A stretch of 64,000 nucleotides of DNA from NCBI GenBank assembly GCA_903875225.1, contig CAIQVJ010000135.1, positions 1 to 64,000 of the forward strand, written 5' to 3'. A program made the translations under genes and the position numbers. Each line of letters opens with the position of its first letter. Position 1 is the first letter of the stretch. The notes beneath the pieces were generated by a model. It had not been told where the DNA came from. It worked only from the letters and a program-made list of their open reading frames with translations, and did no database searches. Positions 26,948 to 36,900 of this stretch are shown one piece after another. Source of the stretch: an uncultured Pseudomonadota bacterium. GTDB lineage: Bacteria; Myxococcota_A; UBA796; SXON01.

Positions 26948-27949
26948 CTACTCCGGAATCTCAGCGAGCAGGAGCGACTCTCCCGCGGCGGCAAACCCCC
27001 TGCCATCCGCCCGTAGAGCCAACGTGGAGGCGGGTAATTGCACGCTGGCGAAGGCCTCCCACGCTCTCCGCCAGCCCCAGCAGATCACGCGGGCCGAGGC
27101 GCCCTCGGCCCCCAGCGAGACCATCAGCCGGCCCCGACGCGCGGTCTGCACCGCGAGGATCCGCCCGGCGTGGCCCGGCAGCGCGACGCCGTTCTCCCCT
27201 GCCGGTCCCCGCCCGGCAAAGCTCCAGGCGGCCAGCGCGTCCCCACCCGCCGTCAGCAGCGATCCCCCCTCCCCCCAGGCCAACTGGGTCACCTTGCCGG
27301 GAAACCCGCCCATGCGGAGCGGCTCGGCTTCGGCCACCACGCCATCCGCGAGGTTGCGTTGCCAGATCATCACGCTCGAGTCCTGGCAGCCGATCGCGAC
27401 GTAGCGCCCGTCTGGGGAGGCGGACGCCGCCAACATGGACCCCTTCCACGTGAACCGCCGCACCGCGCCGACCCCCGCGGGGATCGCGACGGCCTCGCCG
27501 TACGCCACGGCGATGAACCCGTCCCGGGCGGGGTCCCGGATCAACGCGCTCACCGTTCCGGGCAGCACGGTGGGCTCCGCGACCCGGCCACCGTCCTCGC
27601 CGTGCAGCACGACCCGCTTGCCCTCGGCTGTCGCGATGCACGTCGGCCCCCACACGGCCGCGGCCACCCAGCTCCGCCCCTCGGCCGCCCACTCGCCCGT
27701 CTTCCCCGAGGCGACGTCCCAGATCCGCACCATCCCGTCCTCGCCGCCGGTGAGGAACCGTCGGTTGTCGGGGGCCCAGGCGAGGCAGAGCCCCCCACCG
27801 CCGGACCAGCGCTTGATGGCGCCCCCACGCAGCACCCCCACACCCCCATCGAGGTCGACCCACGCCAGCGCCGTGCCATCGGGAGACCACTCCAGGCTGG
27901 CAAGGTTCTGCGGCAGGGGGCACACGGTGACCACGCGCAATGTCTTCAT
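26948..27949 (-). CDS. WD40-like beta-propeller protein
   Basis: This 333-residue protein lacks a signal peptide and reads as a WD-type propeller. Repeats include [69 protein letters not shown] and [16 protein letters not shown]. Such propellers are scaffolds for protein contacts. Its start overlaps the stop of the CobW GTPase gene (ATGA), suggesting the two proteins work together. The binding partner is not shown by sequence. Confidence 0.86.
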   Translation of the reverse strand: MKTLRVVTVCPLPQNLASLEWSPDGTALAWVDLDGGVGVLRGGAIKRWSGGGGLCLAWAPDNRRFLTGGEDGMVRIWDVASGKTGEWAAEGRSWVAAAVWGPTCIATAEGKRVVLHGEDGGRVAEPTVLPGTVSALIRDPARDGFIAVAYGEAVAIPAGVGAVRRFTWKGSMLAASASPDGRYVAIGCQDSSVMIWQRNLADGVVAEAEPLRMGGFPGKVTQLAWGEGGSLLTAGGDALAAWSFAGRGPAGENGVALPGHAGRILAVQTARRGRLMVSLGAEGASARVICWGWRRAWEAFASVQLPASTLALRADGRGFAAAGESLLLAEIPE

Positions 27950-29001
27950 GCCATGCACGCCGAGATCCCCGCCAGGAGCTCCTCCCGGTCCAGGTTGCGG
28001 CCGATGAACACCATCCGGCACTCCCGGGGTGCCGCACCCCAGGGCTCGCCGTCTGCCATCTCGAAGAGCATGTGCACGCCCTGGAACACTACACGACGCG
28101 GGTTTCCGGCCACTGCGAGGATCCCCTTCGAGCGAAAGAGGTCAGTCCCACGCTCACGCAGCAGCGTGTCGATCCACGGCTGGAACAGCACCGGCTCGAG
28201 CGCTCCGTCCAGCACGATGCTGACGGACCCGACCTCGGTGTGGTGGGCATGCGCCGACTCGGTGAGGAACCTGGGGTCGAGCTCCAGCGCGCGCTCGAGG
28301 TCGAAGCCACCGACGTCGAGCACCTTGTGCAGCGGGACGTCCCCGTGGTTGCTGTGAAAGAGGCGGGCCATCGGATTGATCTCCCGAACCCGGGCCTGCA
28401 CGCGACGAAGCTGCGCCGCGCTGACCAGGTCGACCTTGTTGAGCAGGATCACGTCGGCGAAGGCGATCTGCTCCTCGCACTCGCTCGCGTGCGCATGCTC
28501 CTCGTCCGGCGCGTGATCATGACCGTGGTGGTCGTGGTCGTGGTCGCAGCCAGCCCCGTGCACATGGTCCTCCTCCAGCGGGAGGTGCAGGTGGACGTGC
28601 CGCGCGTCGACCACCGTGATCACCCCATCGAGCCGCACCTGCTCCTTGAGGGTGTCGTCCATGAAGAACGTCTGGATGACCGGACCGGGATCGGCGAGGC
28701 CGGTGGTCTCGATCAGGATGCGATCGAAGCGATCCCGGCGGCGCAACAGGTTGCCGAGGATCCGTATCAGGTCGCCCCGGACGGTGCAGCACAAGCACCC
28801 GTTGTTCATCTCGAACACCTCCTCGTCGCTGCGCAGGACGAGCGCCTGATCGATGCCGATCTCACCGTACTCGTTCTCGATCACGGCGATGCGCTGGCCG
28901 TGGTTCTCGGCGAGGATGCGGTTGAGCAGGGTCGTTTTTCCTGCGCCTAGAAAGCCGGTCAGGACGGTGACGGGGACACGGGGATCGGCAGGCAGCGGCA
29001 T
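27946..29001 (-). CDS. CobW/COG0523-family GTPase with His-rich metal-binding insert
   Basis: This 351-residue protein is a G3E GTPase of the CobW/ZNG group, which deliver zinc or cobalt to client proteins. It has the P-loop [10 protein letters not shown] (16-25), the metal-binding CLCC motif (Cys69, 71, 72), [13 protein letters not shown] and the guanine motif LNKVDL. Between about 135 and 170 is a His/Asp-rich insert ([11 protein letters not shown]) that could store or capture metal. The C-terminal CobW domain has FSKGILAV-like [17 protein letters not shown] at 29020-29025 is a good -10, followed by GAGG before the ATG. The client protein is unknown. Confidence 0.92.
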   Translation of the reverse strand: MPLPADPRVPVTVLTGFLGAGKTTLLNRILAENHGQRIAVIENEYGEIGIDQALVLRSDEEVFEMNNGCLCCTVRGDLIRILGNLLRRRDRFDRILIETTGLADPGPVIQTFFMDDTLKEQVRLDGVITVVDARHVHLHLPLEEDHVHGAGCDHDHDHHGHDHAPDEEHAHASECEEQIAFADVILLNKVDLVSAAQLRRVQARVREINPMARLFHSNHGDVPLHKVLDVGGFDLERALELDPRFLTESAHAHHTEVGSVSIVLDGALEPVLFQPWIDTLLRERGTDLFRSKGILAVAGNPRRVVFQGVHMLFEMADGEPWGAAPRECRMVFIGRNLDREELLAGISACMA

Positions 29002-29068
29002 GGGACCTCGGGGCGCGGGAGTCTAAGCACAGGGCCGCGCTCACGGAAGCAGAATTGATCCGACCGGA

Positions 29069-30451
29069 TCATGGCGCTACAAAGGTGAGCAGGATCTCGG
29101 CCGGGCCGAGGCGGACCGGGCCGATCACGCGCTGCTCGTCTCCAGCGGTCGGCCCGTCGCCGTCGCGATCGAAGTACAGCCGGAACGTGGCGGTCGGCAC
29201 CGGCGTGGGCGGGAGCACGATCGGGACGTCGAGCGCTCCCAATGCCACGCTCCCCACCTGCTCGCCGTTCGGGCCGGTCATCACGAGCCAAAGCGCCCCC
29301 TCGCCCGCCCCCCGGTCTGGCACCCGCACCCGAGCCGCCTGGCCCGCCCTGGGCGTGGGGGGGCCAGGGTCGATCCCCCTGCCCTCGAACGGGTCGACAT
29401 ACACCGCGTGGGGCCCGGCGAGCGCGGGCTCGAGCCGGTCCTGCGGCCAGCGGCGGGTGCGGAGCACGTTCTCGACCGCATCCGCGAGCAGGCGGTGGCC
29501 CAGCGCCGTGGGGTGCATCTGGTCCATGAACAGCACGTCGGCGCTGTGGCCGCTCGCTCGCACCAGCGCAGGTACGTCGATGATCGGGACCTGGAACCGC
29601 GCTGCGGCATCCTGCATCACCCGCCGGTACGGGCCCCACGCTGGATCCGCGGAGACCGGGTCCACGTCCTCGCGGTTGGCGAGCATCACGAAGAGCACGC
29701 CCCCGTGCTGCCTACGCACGTGGTCACACAGGGTGTCCAGGTTGTCCGCATAGTCGTTGATCGCCACGCGCCGCTTGCCGGACTTGGGGCTATCCCCGCC
29801 CATCGACCACCCGACCTTCTTCGCCCGATCCCCGAGCGGTTTCACCCGGAGCTCCCAGTCGAGCCAGCCGAACAGCGCGGAGTGGGCCATCAGCATGCGC
29901 ACCCGATAGCCGGTCGTCTCGGCAAACCCGGCGTACGATGCCAGTAGCTCCTTGTCCACGAAGTCGTCGAAGTTGTTGTCCGACCAGAGGTTGCCCACGA
30001 TCAACAGGTCCGGATCGAGCGCCCATCCGCGCATGTCCAGCATGTTCAGGGTCTGGAAGGTCGACCAGCCGGGCGTCGCCCCGTCGATGACCGCGAGGCC
30101 CGGAACCTCGCCTGCCAGATCGTCTTGGACCAGGCTGGAGAAGACCTCGTCGTCGCCCACCCCGAACCCGTACACGCTGGAGTCCCCGACGGTCATGACC
30201 CGCGGCCCGGACTTCGGCCCGCGAGTGATGTCCCGAAAGCCGCTCTCGTTCACGTGCACGGGCTTCCCCTGTTCCACGCGGTCTCCCGGCCGTAGCTGCC
30301 ACAGGAGCCAGGGATCGCCCTCCAGCGTGATCGTCTCCGCAGCGGGCGTCCCGGTGGGCACCCGCGGGTCTGGCGGGGGCGCGAGCCTGCACACCCCCTC
30401 GATCCCCACCAGCGCGCCCACTCCGAGCGCGAGCGCGGCCCCTCGCCTCAC
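29069..30451 (-). CDS. SGNH/GDSL-type hydrolase, membrane-anchored
   Basis: This 460-residue protein has an N-terminal hydrophobic segment (about 3-22) and an SGNH hydrolase domain. Block I is VMTVGDSSVYGFGVGDD with the nucleophile Ser; block III has GNLWSDNN; block V is FMDQMHPTALGH with the Asp-x-x-His pair. An Ig-like C-terminal region (about 340-460) holds DRDGDGPTAGDEQ, an Asp-rich calcium-like loop. It is likely an envelope esterase, perhaps acting on acyl groups of polysaccharide; the substrate is unknown. The GTG start overlaps the upstream lipoprotein stop (GTGA). Confidence 0.84.
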   Translation of the reverse strand: MRRGAALALGVGALVGIEGVCRLAPPPDPRVPTGTPAAETITLEGDPWLLWQLRPGDRVEQGKPVHVNESGFRDITRGPKSGPRVMTVGDSSVYGFGVGDDEVFSSLVQDDLAGEVPGLAVIDGATPGWSTFQTLNMLDMRGWALDPDLLIVGNLWSDNNFDDFVDKELLASYAGFAETTGYRVRMLMAHSALFGWLDWELRVKPLGDRAKKVGWSMGGDSPKSGKRRVAINDYADNLDTLCDHVRRQHGGVLFVMLANREDVDPVSADPAWGPYRRVMQDAAARFQVPIIDVPALVRASGHSADVLFMDQMHPTALGHRLLADAVENVLRTRRWPQDRLEPALAGPHAVYVDPFEGRGIDPGPPTPRAGQAARVRVPDRGAGEGALWLVMTGPNGEQVGSVALGALDVPIVLPPTPVPTATFRLYFDRDGDGPTAGDEQRVIGPVRLGPAEILLTFVAP

Positions 30452-31632
30452 CTCGTGCCCGGCTCAACCACGTCGAGCGAACCGTAGAGGTGCAGCGCAT
30501 CGTCGAGGCCCCGGGCTTCGGTCGCCTGCGCCTGCAACCCGACGCCGATCACGCGCTGCTCCGTCTGTGCGGGCAGGCTCCGGTTCATGGCATCGACGAT
30601 CGCATCCAGGATCTTCGACTGGAAGATGGCCGCGATCGGGTCCACGAAGATCGCACCGGGGCTCGCGGCAGTCTCCTTCGCGCTGGTCGCGACCAGGGTC
30701 AACCTGGATCGTGCGCCGCGGCTCACGCCGAGGTCGCCCGTGACGGCGTAGTCCCGGTACCATCCGCGGCCGACGAGGCGCCAGAGGCGCAGGTCCATCG
30801 TGAACTGCCCGCCCTCCACCTCGATCCCTCGCGGATCCACCGCAACGTCCAGGTCGAGCGTGCCAGCCTTGAACGCTGCACGGCGCGCGAGCCCGGTGAG
30901 CACCGTCTCCGAGAGCGCCACCTCCACGCCGGAGGCAGGCGCCGGCAGGGCACGGAGCGCCACCGCGCCGGGAACGTTGCTGAGGATCTCGATCTCCAGC
31001 CGATCCGTGGTCGTGGAGAGCCGCAGATCACGCACCGGGAGGGCGGTCGTGTCCAGCGTCGCGACCCGGATCGCGGGCACCTTGTTCACGAGGGTGGCCC
31101 GCAGCCACTCCTGCAGGGGGCCCGACGCGTTCACCCGCAGGTTTCCCAACGACGGCACCTCGACCGCGAGGCTCCCCACGCGCCTCGGCTTCACCTCGAC
31201 GCTCGAGCCATCGCGGATCGACACCGCCACGATCGCCGTCGCGGCGGCAGAGATCGGGACACTCCCGCTGGCCGGCCCGGCCTCCCAGCGCGCCTGCCCC
31301 TCCAGCGCGACGTCGAGCGAGAAGCACGCCGCGCAATCCGTCGTGGCGGCGATCTTGACCCGCTTCACGTGCAGGTCCGGGTTCAGCGACGCCTGGATGC
31401 CGAGCGGCAGGGGCAGCGAGATCGCCGGCCGGTCGGCCGCCACCGCGGTGGTGATCACCGCGCTCAGCGCAGTGGCGAGGTCCTTCGACGCGATTCCCAC
31501 GGCAGCGTCCGGCTTCCACCCCGGCGGCACGTCGGTCGCCACGGCGAGCGCTGTCTGCTTCTCGGTGTCGTAGAGGTGGGTGACGTCCGGCGTGCAGCCC
31601 CAGAGGGTGAGCGCAGGGACTACGAACAGCAT
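30448..31632 (-). CDS. putative lipoprotein of unknown function
   Basis: This 394-residue protein has a lipoprotein signal (VVPALTLWGC). The body is beta-rich with repeated hydrophobic-alternating strands and one CAAC pair (TTDCAACFSLDVAL). A terminal amphipathic helix (AIFQSKILDAIVDAMNRSL) precedes the end. The fold could be a lipid-binding tubular type, but I cannot support a family. The ATG has TATGTA 6 nt upstream and no Shine-Dalgarno sequence. It is coupled to the SGNH hydrolase by GTGA. Confidence 0.72.
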   Translation of the reverse strand: MLFVVPALTLWGCTPDVTHLYDTEKQTALAVATDVPPGWKPDAAVGIASKDLATALSAVITTAVAADRPAISLPLPLGIQASLNPDLHVKRVKIAATTDCAACFSLDVALEGQARWEAGPASGSVPISAAATAIVAVSIRDGSSVEVKPRRVGSLAVEVPSLGNLRVNASGPLQEWLRATLVNKVPAIRVATLDTTALPVRDLRLSTTTDRLEIEILSNVPGAVALRALPAPASGVEVALSETVLTGLARRAAFKAGTLDLDVAVDPRGIEVEGGQFTMDLRLWRLVGRGWYRDYAVTGDLGVSRGARSRLTLVATSAKETAASPGAIFVDPIAAIFQSKILDAIVDAMNRSLPAQTEQRVIGVGLQAQATEARGLDDALHLYGSLDVVEPGTR

Positions 31633-31638
31633 GACAGG

Positions 31639-31644
31639 TACATA
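31639..31644 (-). promoter_or_regulatory. TATGTA, candidate -10 element
   Basis: The TA step is 12 nt before the ATG at 31632, with no Shine-Dalgarno sequence between. The element is AT-rich against a GC-rich background. Confidence 0.38.
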
Positions 31645-31715
31645 TCAAGCTTGCGGGAGGCCCGAATCGCGGGGCCTCGCTCGTTTGGGGTTAAGGCGTC
31701 CGCTCGGAGACTCAC

Positions 31716-32936
31716 TTGGCTGAAACCGCAGACCCCGTCGCAGCCCTGGGAGCGCGAGAGCTGCCCGTCCGGGCGGCTGCGGCCCGTGACCTCGCGGTGA
31801 TGGGGACCCCCGCTCATCTGGAGCTGCTCGTGCAGCGGGCCATCGCAGATGCCTCGCCGGGCGTGCGCCTCGGCTGTGCTGCGGCGGCGGCCGACATCCT
31901 CTCGCGGTACCGCAGCGGGGAGAACGCGGCGGCCGTGCCAGCAGAGCAGCGCGATGCCTTGCTGCGAGCCGTGAGCGGGGCGGACCCCTCGCACAACGTG
32001 GGGCTGTTCCAGGTGTGTGGCGCCCTCGGGAGCAAGGAGGCGCTCCAACGCATCGTCATCGGACTCCGGGACCCCCGGTCGGACGTGCGCGCGGGGGCGA
32101 CAGTGGGGCTGATGCGCTTTGCGCAGAGCGCAACCGCACCGGAGGGCGTGGAGGAATTGATCGTCCCCCTGCTCCGGAACGATCGGATCCGGCCCGAAAC
32201 CCAGGCGGAGATCGCGCGTCTGTGCGGACAGTTGGGGTTCTGGAGCGCGATCGACGGGGCGATGCGCCTCGCCGAGAGCCCGGCCAGGGGCGTAGCGCAG
32301 GTGGCCGGTGAAGCCGTTGCGCGGCTGTCGCAGCGCCCCGGGCGGGACGGCCTGTGGATCGATCTCGGAGTGGACGCGGGCGAGGTGCGCCCCGAGGCGA
32401 AGCCCGTGGCGATGGTCGCAACGGTCGGGCAGCGTGTGTTCCGCGTCGAGATCGGGGCAGGCCACGTTTCCGTGAAGGCGAGCGCCCGACCGGAACATAC
32501 GCGGCAACTGCTGCTGCGCCGCCCCGGCTCCCGGGAGGCGGCGACAGAGGTGCTGCAGCTCGGCGGGCGCACGCTGTGGGCGCAGGATGCCGATGAGCAG
32601 CTCGAATTCGGAGACCTGCTGATCCGCGCGAACGCCTTCGAGGCCATCCGGGCGATCGACCCGATCCTGCCAGCCACTGCGTCCACGTTCCGGCTGCGGG
32701 GTGCGGTCGCCTTGCGTGCGGGCAGCGCGGACGAGGCGCTGGTCGCCCTCGAAGCCGCCACCGAGATGAAGCGTTGCCCGCTCGACGCCTGGTACCTCTA
32801 CGGCACCGCGCTGGTCGCCACCGGCCGCAAGGACGACGCCCGGGGGGCGTTCGAGCGGTACATCGCGAGGGCGCCGAAGAAGGCGCAGTTCCTCACGGCG
32901 GCGAAAGAAGCGCTCGGGGCGCTCGGAGCCCCGTAG
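31716..32936 (+). CDS. HEAT-repeat and TPR-like protein
   Basis: This 406-residue cytoplasmic protein has N-terminal HEAT/ARM-type helical pairs (about 5-200: DPSHNVGLFQVCGALGSKEAL, DPRSDVRAGATVGLMRFA). A beta-rich middle (about 210-300) follows, then a C-terminal TPR-like stretch (AVALRAGSADEALVALEAATEMK, TGRKDDARGAFERYI). It is likely a scaffold. The start is TTG, supported by GGAG 7 nt upstream. It is divergent from the lipoprotein at 31632. Confidence 0.78.
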   Translation: MAETADPVAALGARELPVRAAAARDLAVMGTPAHLELLVQRAIADASPGVRLGCAAAAADILSRYRSGENAAAVPAEQRDALLRAVSGADPSHNVGLFQVCGALGSKEALQRIVIGLRDPRSDVRAGATVGLMRFAQSATAPEGVEELIVPLLRNDRIRPETQAEIARLCGQLGFWSAIDGAMRLAESPARGVAQVAGEAVARLSQRPGRDGLWIDLGVDAGEVRPEAKPVAMVATVGQRVFRVEIGAGHVSVKASARPEHTRQLLLRRPGSREAATEVLQLGGRTLWAQDADEQLEFGDLLIRANAFEAIRAIDPILPATASTFRLRGAVALRAGSADEALVALEAATEMKRCPLDAWYLYGTALVATGRKDDARGAFERYIARAPKKAQFLTAAKEALGALGAP

Positions 32937-32954
32937 CGACGCCGCGGGGCTGCC

Positions 32955-33263
32955 CTACCCCTCGCCTTCGTCCTCTTCGTCGTCGTCGTCCTCGTCGTCG
33001 TCGTCGTCCTCGTCTTCGTCCCAGTCTTCGTCGTCCCAGTCATCCTCCTCGGCGGCGGCGTCGTCTTCCGACTCCTCCTCGAAGAGCTCCTCGTCCTCGT
33101 CGAGATCGTCGTCGTCCTCGACGTCGCCGCTGTCGTCGTCGCCATCAAGCTCGTCGTCGTCCTCGATCGGTTCGTCGTCGAAGTCGTCGTCCTCGAAGGG
33201 ATCCTCGGCCGGTGGCGGGGGATCGGGCGCCATCCACACGGCGTCGATGGGTTCAGCGGGCAT
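32955..33263 (-). CDS. very acidic small protein
   Basis: This 102-residue protein is dominated by Asp and Glu from about residue 20 to the end. The first 20 residues (MPAEPIDAVWMAPDPPPPAE) are ordinary. AGGAG 6 nt before the ATG supports translation. The DNA is a run of GAC/GAG/GAT codons, so slippage may vary its length between strains. Such polyacidic proteins can bind basic proteins, RNA-binding partners or divalent cations; none is indicated here. Confidence 0.7.
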   Translation of the reverse strand: MPAEPIDAVWMAPDPPPPAEDPFEDDDFDDEPIEDDDELDGDDDSGDVEDDDDLDEDEELFEEESEDDAAAEEDDWDDEDWDEDEDDDDDEDDDDEEDEGEG

Positions 33264-33294
33264 CTCGCTCTCCTTGCAGGCTTTTCATAACCGC

Positions 33295-33966
33295 TCAGTC
33301 GGTGTGCTCGTCGAGAAAGCGCTTGACCCTCGACCAGGCGAGCTGCGACGCGGTCTTGTCGAACGCGGCGTTCTCGGGGTTCATGAACCCGTGGCCGCAC
33401 CCGGCATAGCGATAGACCTGGGCGGGGAATCCTCGCCCGGAGAGCCGCTGCTCGAGCATGTCTACGTGCCGGGGCGGGACCACCGGATCGTCCCCCCCGA
33501 AGTGACACTGGAGCGGACACCCGAGCCCCACCAGCAGGTCGAGCGGCTGCACCGGCTTGTTGGGGGAGGTCCCCGGGTAGAACGCCTGGCCGTAGAACTC
33601 GATCGCGCCGGCGAGCCCCGGCAACGTGCACGCCGCCATCCGGGCGTAGAGCCCGCCCACGCCGAACCCCAGCACGAAGCGTGATCGCGTAGTCGGCATC
33701 GCGCCCAGCGCGATGCGCACGTCCACCAGCGCCGCGGAATCCGACAGATCCGCCCAGGCGGCCGGGATGGCGTCGGGCGCTGTGAGATCCGGCCGGCCCT
33801 GGCGCCACCACAGGTCGGGCATCGCCACGGTGTATCCAAGGCCCGCGAGGCGCCTTGCGTGCTCCCTCAAGGACTTCCCGACCCCCTGGACCTCGGAGAT
33901 CAGAACGATGGCGCCGCGCGCCTCGGTGCGCTCCGGTTCCACGATCTCGACAGGCCCGGACTGCAT
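33295..33966 (-). CDS. dienelactone hydrolase-family protein without nucleophilic cysteine
   Basis: This 223-residue protein aligns along its length with dienelactone hydrolases: [32 protein letters not shown] with the catalytic Asp, and GCGHGFMNP with the catalytic His. The nucleophile elbow GxCxGG reads [12 protein letters not shown], with Gly in place of Cys (or Ser), so ordinary hydrolysis is not expected. The ATG at 33966 has TACTCC 6 nt upstream and no Shine-Dalgarno sequence. Longer in-frame starts would lie inside the divergent giant gene. It may be a binding protein. Confidence 0.85.
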   Translation of the reverse strand: MQSGPVEIVEPERTEARGAIVLISEVQGVGKSLREHARRLAGLGYTVAMPDLWWRQGRPDLTAPDAIPAAWADLSDSAALVDVRIALGAMPTTRSRFVLGFGVGGLYARMAACTLPGLAGAIEFYGQAFYPGTSPNKPVQPLDLLVGLGCPLQCHFGGDDPVVPPRHVDMLEQRLSGRGFPAQVYRYAGCGHGFMNPENAAFDKTASQLAWSRVKRFLDEHTD

Positions 33967-33972
33967 CGTTTG

Positions 33973-33982
33973 GGAGTATCCT
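33973..33982. promoter_or_regulatory. symmetric candidate bidirectional -10 element (ggagtatcct)
   Basis: The TA step at 33977-33978 lies exactly 12 nt before the ATG at 33989 on the plus strand (TATCCT plus 6 nt). It also lies 12 nt before the ATG at 33966 on the minus strand (TACTCC plus 6 nt). Only 22 bp separate the two start codons and neither has a usable Shine-Dalgarno sequence. Confidence 0.45.
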
Positions 33983-33988
33983 GTCCGG

Positions 33989-36900
33989 ATGCCGGTCGCC
34001 CTGCCCTCAAAACCCCCGAGAAGCCGATGTGCGAGCTGGCTGCTGCTCCTCCCGCTGGCGCATCCGGCGCTGGCCGGAACGGCCGGCCCCTCGGCGGCAG
34101 GGCTCGTGTACACGGACTCGTCCGATGGGGACGGCCCCTCCAGCCCCTGGCTCGACGCCACCGATGGCACGGCGCTCCCCCTCGCTGACGACGACAGCGC
34201 CGTGATCGATCTCCCCTTCGCCTTCCACGTGGACGGCACGGCCTACACGACCGCGACGGTCTCCTCCAACGGCGTGCTCTACTTCGACGGCGTCGGCCCC
34301 GACGGCACGACCACCGACCCCATCGGGGCATGTCCCGACACCACGACGTACACCGGGATCTCCGCCTTTGCCGATGATCTCTCCGCGGGTACGGTCTACA
34401 CCACCACCTACGGGCGCTACCCGGATCGCACGTTCGTCGTCTCCTGGGACGACGTGCGGCCCGTGGGCTCGCCAGAGAGCGGGCGGGTGCAGATCTGGCT
34501 CCTGGAGCGGCGCGACGAGGCCGTCATCGTGCTCGACGACACCGATTTTGGTGACCCCGCTCACGACGGAGGGGCAAGCGCCTACATCGGCGTCTCGGTG
34601 AGCAGCGGGGGCACGGCCGCCGGGCTCGCCTACGCATGTGCCGGAGGCGCGTCGAGTGGCACCACGGTGTGGTTCGGCGACGAGCAGGGTCGCCCCGCGC
34701 GCGCCGAGATCCGCAGCGACGAGCTCGAGGATCCGTGGACCGGCGACGCCGACTTCGCGTATGCGGGCACCTCCCTCGCCACCGGCGACGTGAACGGCGA
34801 CAGCGTGGACGACGCGCTCGTCGGAGCGAAGGACCGCGGCAAGGGCCAGGCCTACATGTTGATCCGGCCCTACACGCCGAACACCCTCGACAACGCGCCC
34901 GCCATCTTCGACGGCAGCGCCACGTACGACGGCTTCGGCTCGGCGGTCCTGCTCGACGACCTGGATGGCGATGGCCTGGGCGACGTGACCATCGCAGCAC
35001 CCGACAACGACGACGCCGGCGCCAACAAGGGCAAGGTGTACGCCTGGCTCGGGGGCGGCTGGAACGGGGAGTTCGCCGCCTCGACAGCGAGCTTCACGGC
35101 CACGGGAGACGCTTCGGACCGACCCGTCGCGGGCACCTCGCTCGCTGGGGCCGGAGACGTGGACGGGGACGGCTACACCGACCTGCTCGTAGGAGCGCCC
35201 GACTCCGACCTGGGCGCGACCAACGCCGGCGCTGTCGCGCTGTACCTCGGCCCCCTGGCCTCGGGCACCGGCGTGGCGGACGCCTGGTTCACCTCCTCGT
35301 CCTCGGGTGATCGCTTCGGCACGCAGGTGACCACCGGCGATCTTGACGGGAACGGATCCTCAGAGGTGATCATCGCGGCAACGCAGAGCGACCTGGGGGC
35401 TGCGGACGCCGGCGCGATCTATGTCTTCGCGGGAGGCTCCTGGTCTGGAACCGCAGACGCCGCGAGCAACGCGGACTGTGTGTGGACCGACACCACGGCT
35501 GCGGATCGCTTCGGCACCGCGGTGCTCGCCGCGGACATCGACGGCTCCGGCGCGCTCGATCTGATCGGCGGAGCGCCGCTGGGGAACGGCACCGGGCCCG
35601 ACGCCGGCTACGTCTGGGTGCTGTACGACCCCTCGCTCGGCAGCTGCGGGACGACCACGGCGCTCGCGGATGGCACCATCAACGGGGTGCGCTCTGCGAA
35701 CAACTTCGGCGCCGAGCTTGCCGCGGGCGACATCGACGGGGATGGCGTGGACGACCTCATCGCCAGCGCGCCCAACGCCACGACGGACTCCTCGGGGGGC
35801 GGCAGCGCATATGTGTTCACCACTGCACCGACGGGCAGCATCTCGGCCCGCAGCGCGCAGCACACCATGCTCGGCGAGGCGACGGCGGGAGCGCTGGGGA
35901 CGGACCTGGCCGTGGCACGCGATGGCGACGCGTGGCCGACCCTGCTCACCACCGCACCCTACGCGGGCGTGCACGGCACGGCCCAGGGCGCCCTGTATGC
36001 CTGGGGATACACCCCCGACTTCCTCGACGAGGACGGCGACGGCTTCGTCGACGCGCGGGTGGGGGGCAACGACTGCGACGATCTGAACCCCGACGCCTTC
36101 CCCGGTGGCCTGGACCTCCCCGATGACAGCGTGGACGGCGACTGCGACGGGTGGACCGACGGGGTGGTCGTCGTGCGCAGCACGGTCGACGCGTTCGACT
36201 GGGACCTGAACGATCTGGGCTGTGCAGCGTGCGACGGGGCGCCACACACCTTCGACTTCGAGCCCTACGGGATCGGCGCCGGCATCTCCGGCTACACGGT
36301 CGACGGCACGACGCTCTCGTTCACGCCTCGGGTGTACGCCGAGGACGAGGTGCAGGGCACCTGGCCAGATGGCACCCGCGCCGCCCAGTTCGTACCGGAC
36401 AGCCTCGGGACGCTCACGCTCCAGTTCTCCTCTCCGGTCGACGCCATCTCCTTCCTGCTCCTCGACGCGAAGGACGACTTCCTGCTCACCGCGACGGGCA
36501 CGACGGGCTCGCTGTCCTACACCTTCTCCGAGAGCGCGGATGACCGGGCCGGGGGTGTCTACCACGGCTACTCCTTCGCGTTCCCGGTGGATACGATCAC
36601 GCTCCGGCCGCTCGGCGGGGACGGCATCGGGCTCGACACCATCGGCGTGCTGTACTCGGCCGAGACCGATCACGATGGTGACGGCTACACCGAGGCAGAC
36701 TCCCCCGCCGATTGCGACGACACGCGCGCCTGGGTGAACCCGGGCGCCCGGGAGGAGCTTGGGGACGGCATCGACAACAACTGCGACGGCATCATCGACG
36801 CCGGCGACGTTGTCACCTACGACGACGAAGCCGCGTGGCTGCTCGGGTCCGACGTGGTCACGGAGGCCACGGTGGATTTCGAGGTGTTGACCGGGGGCGA

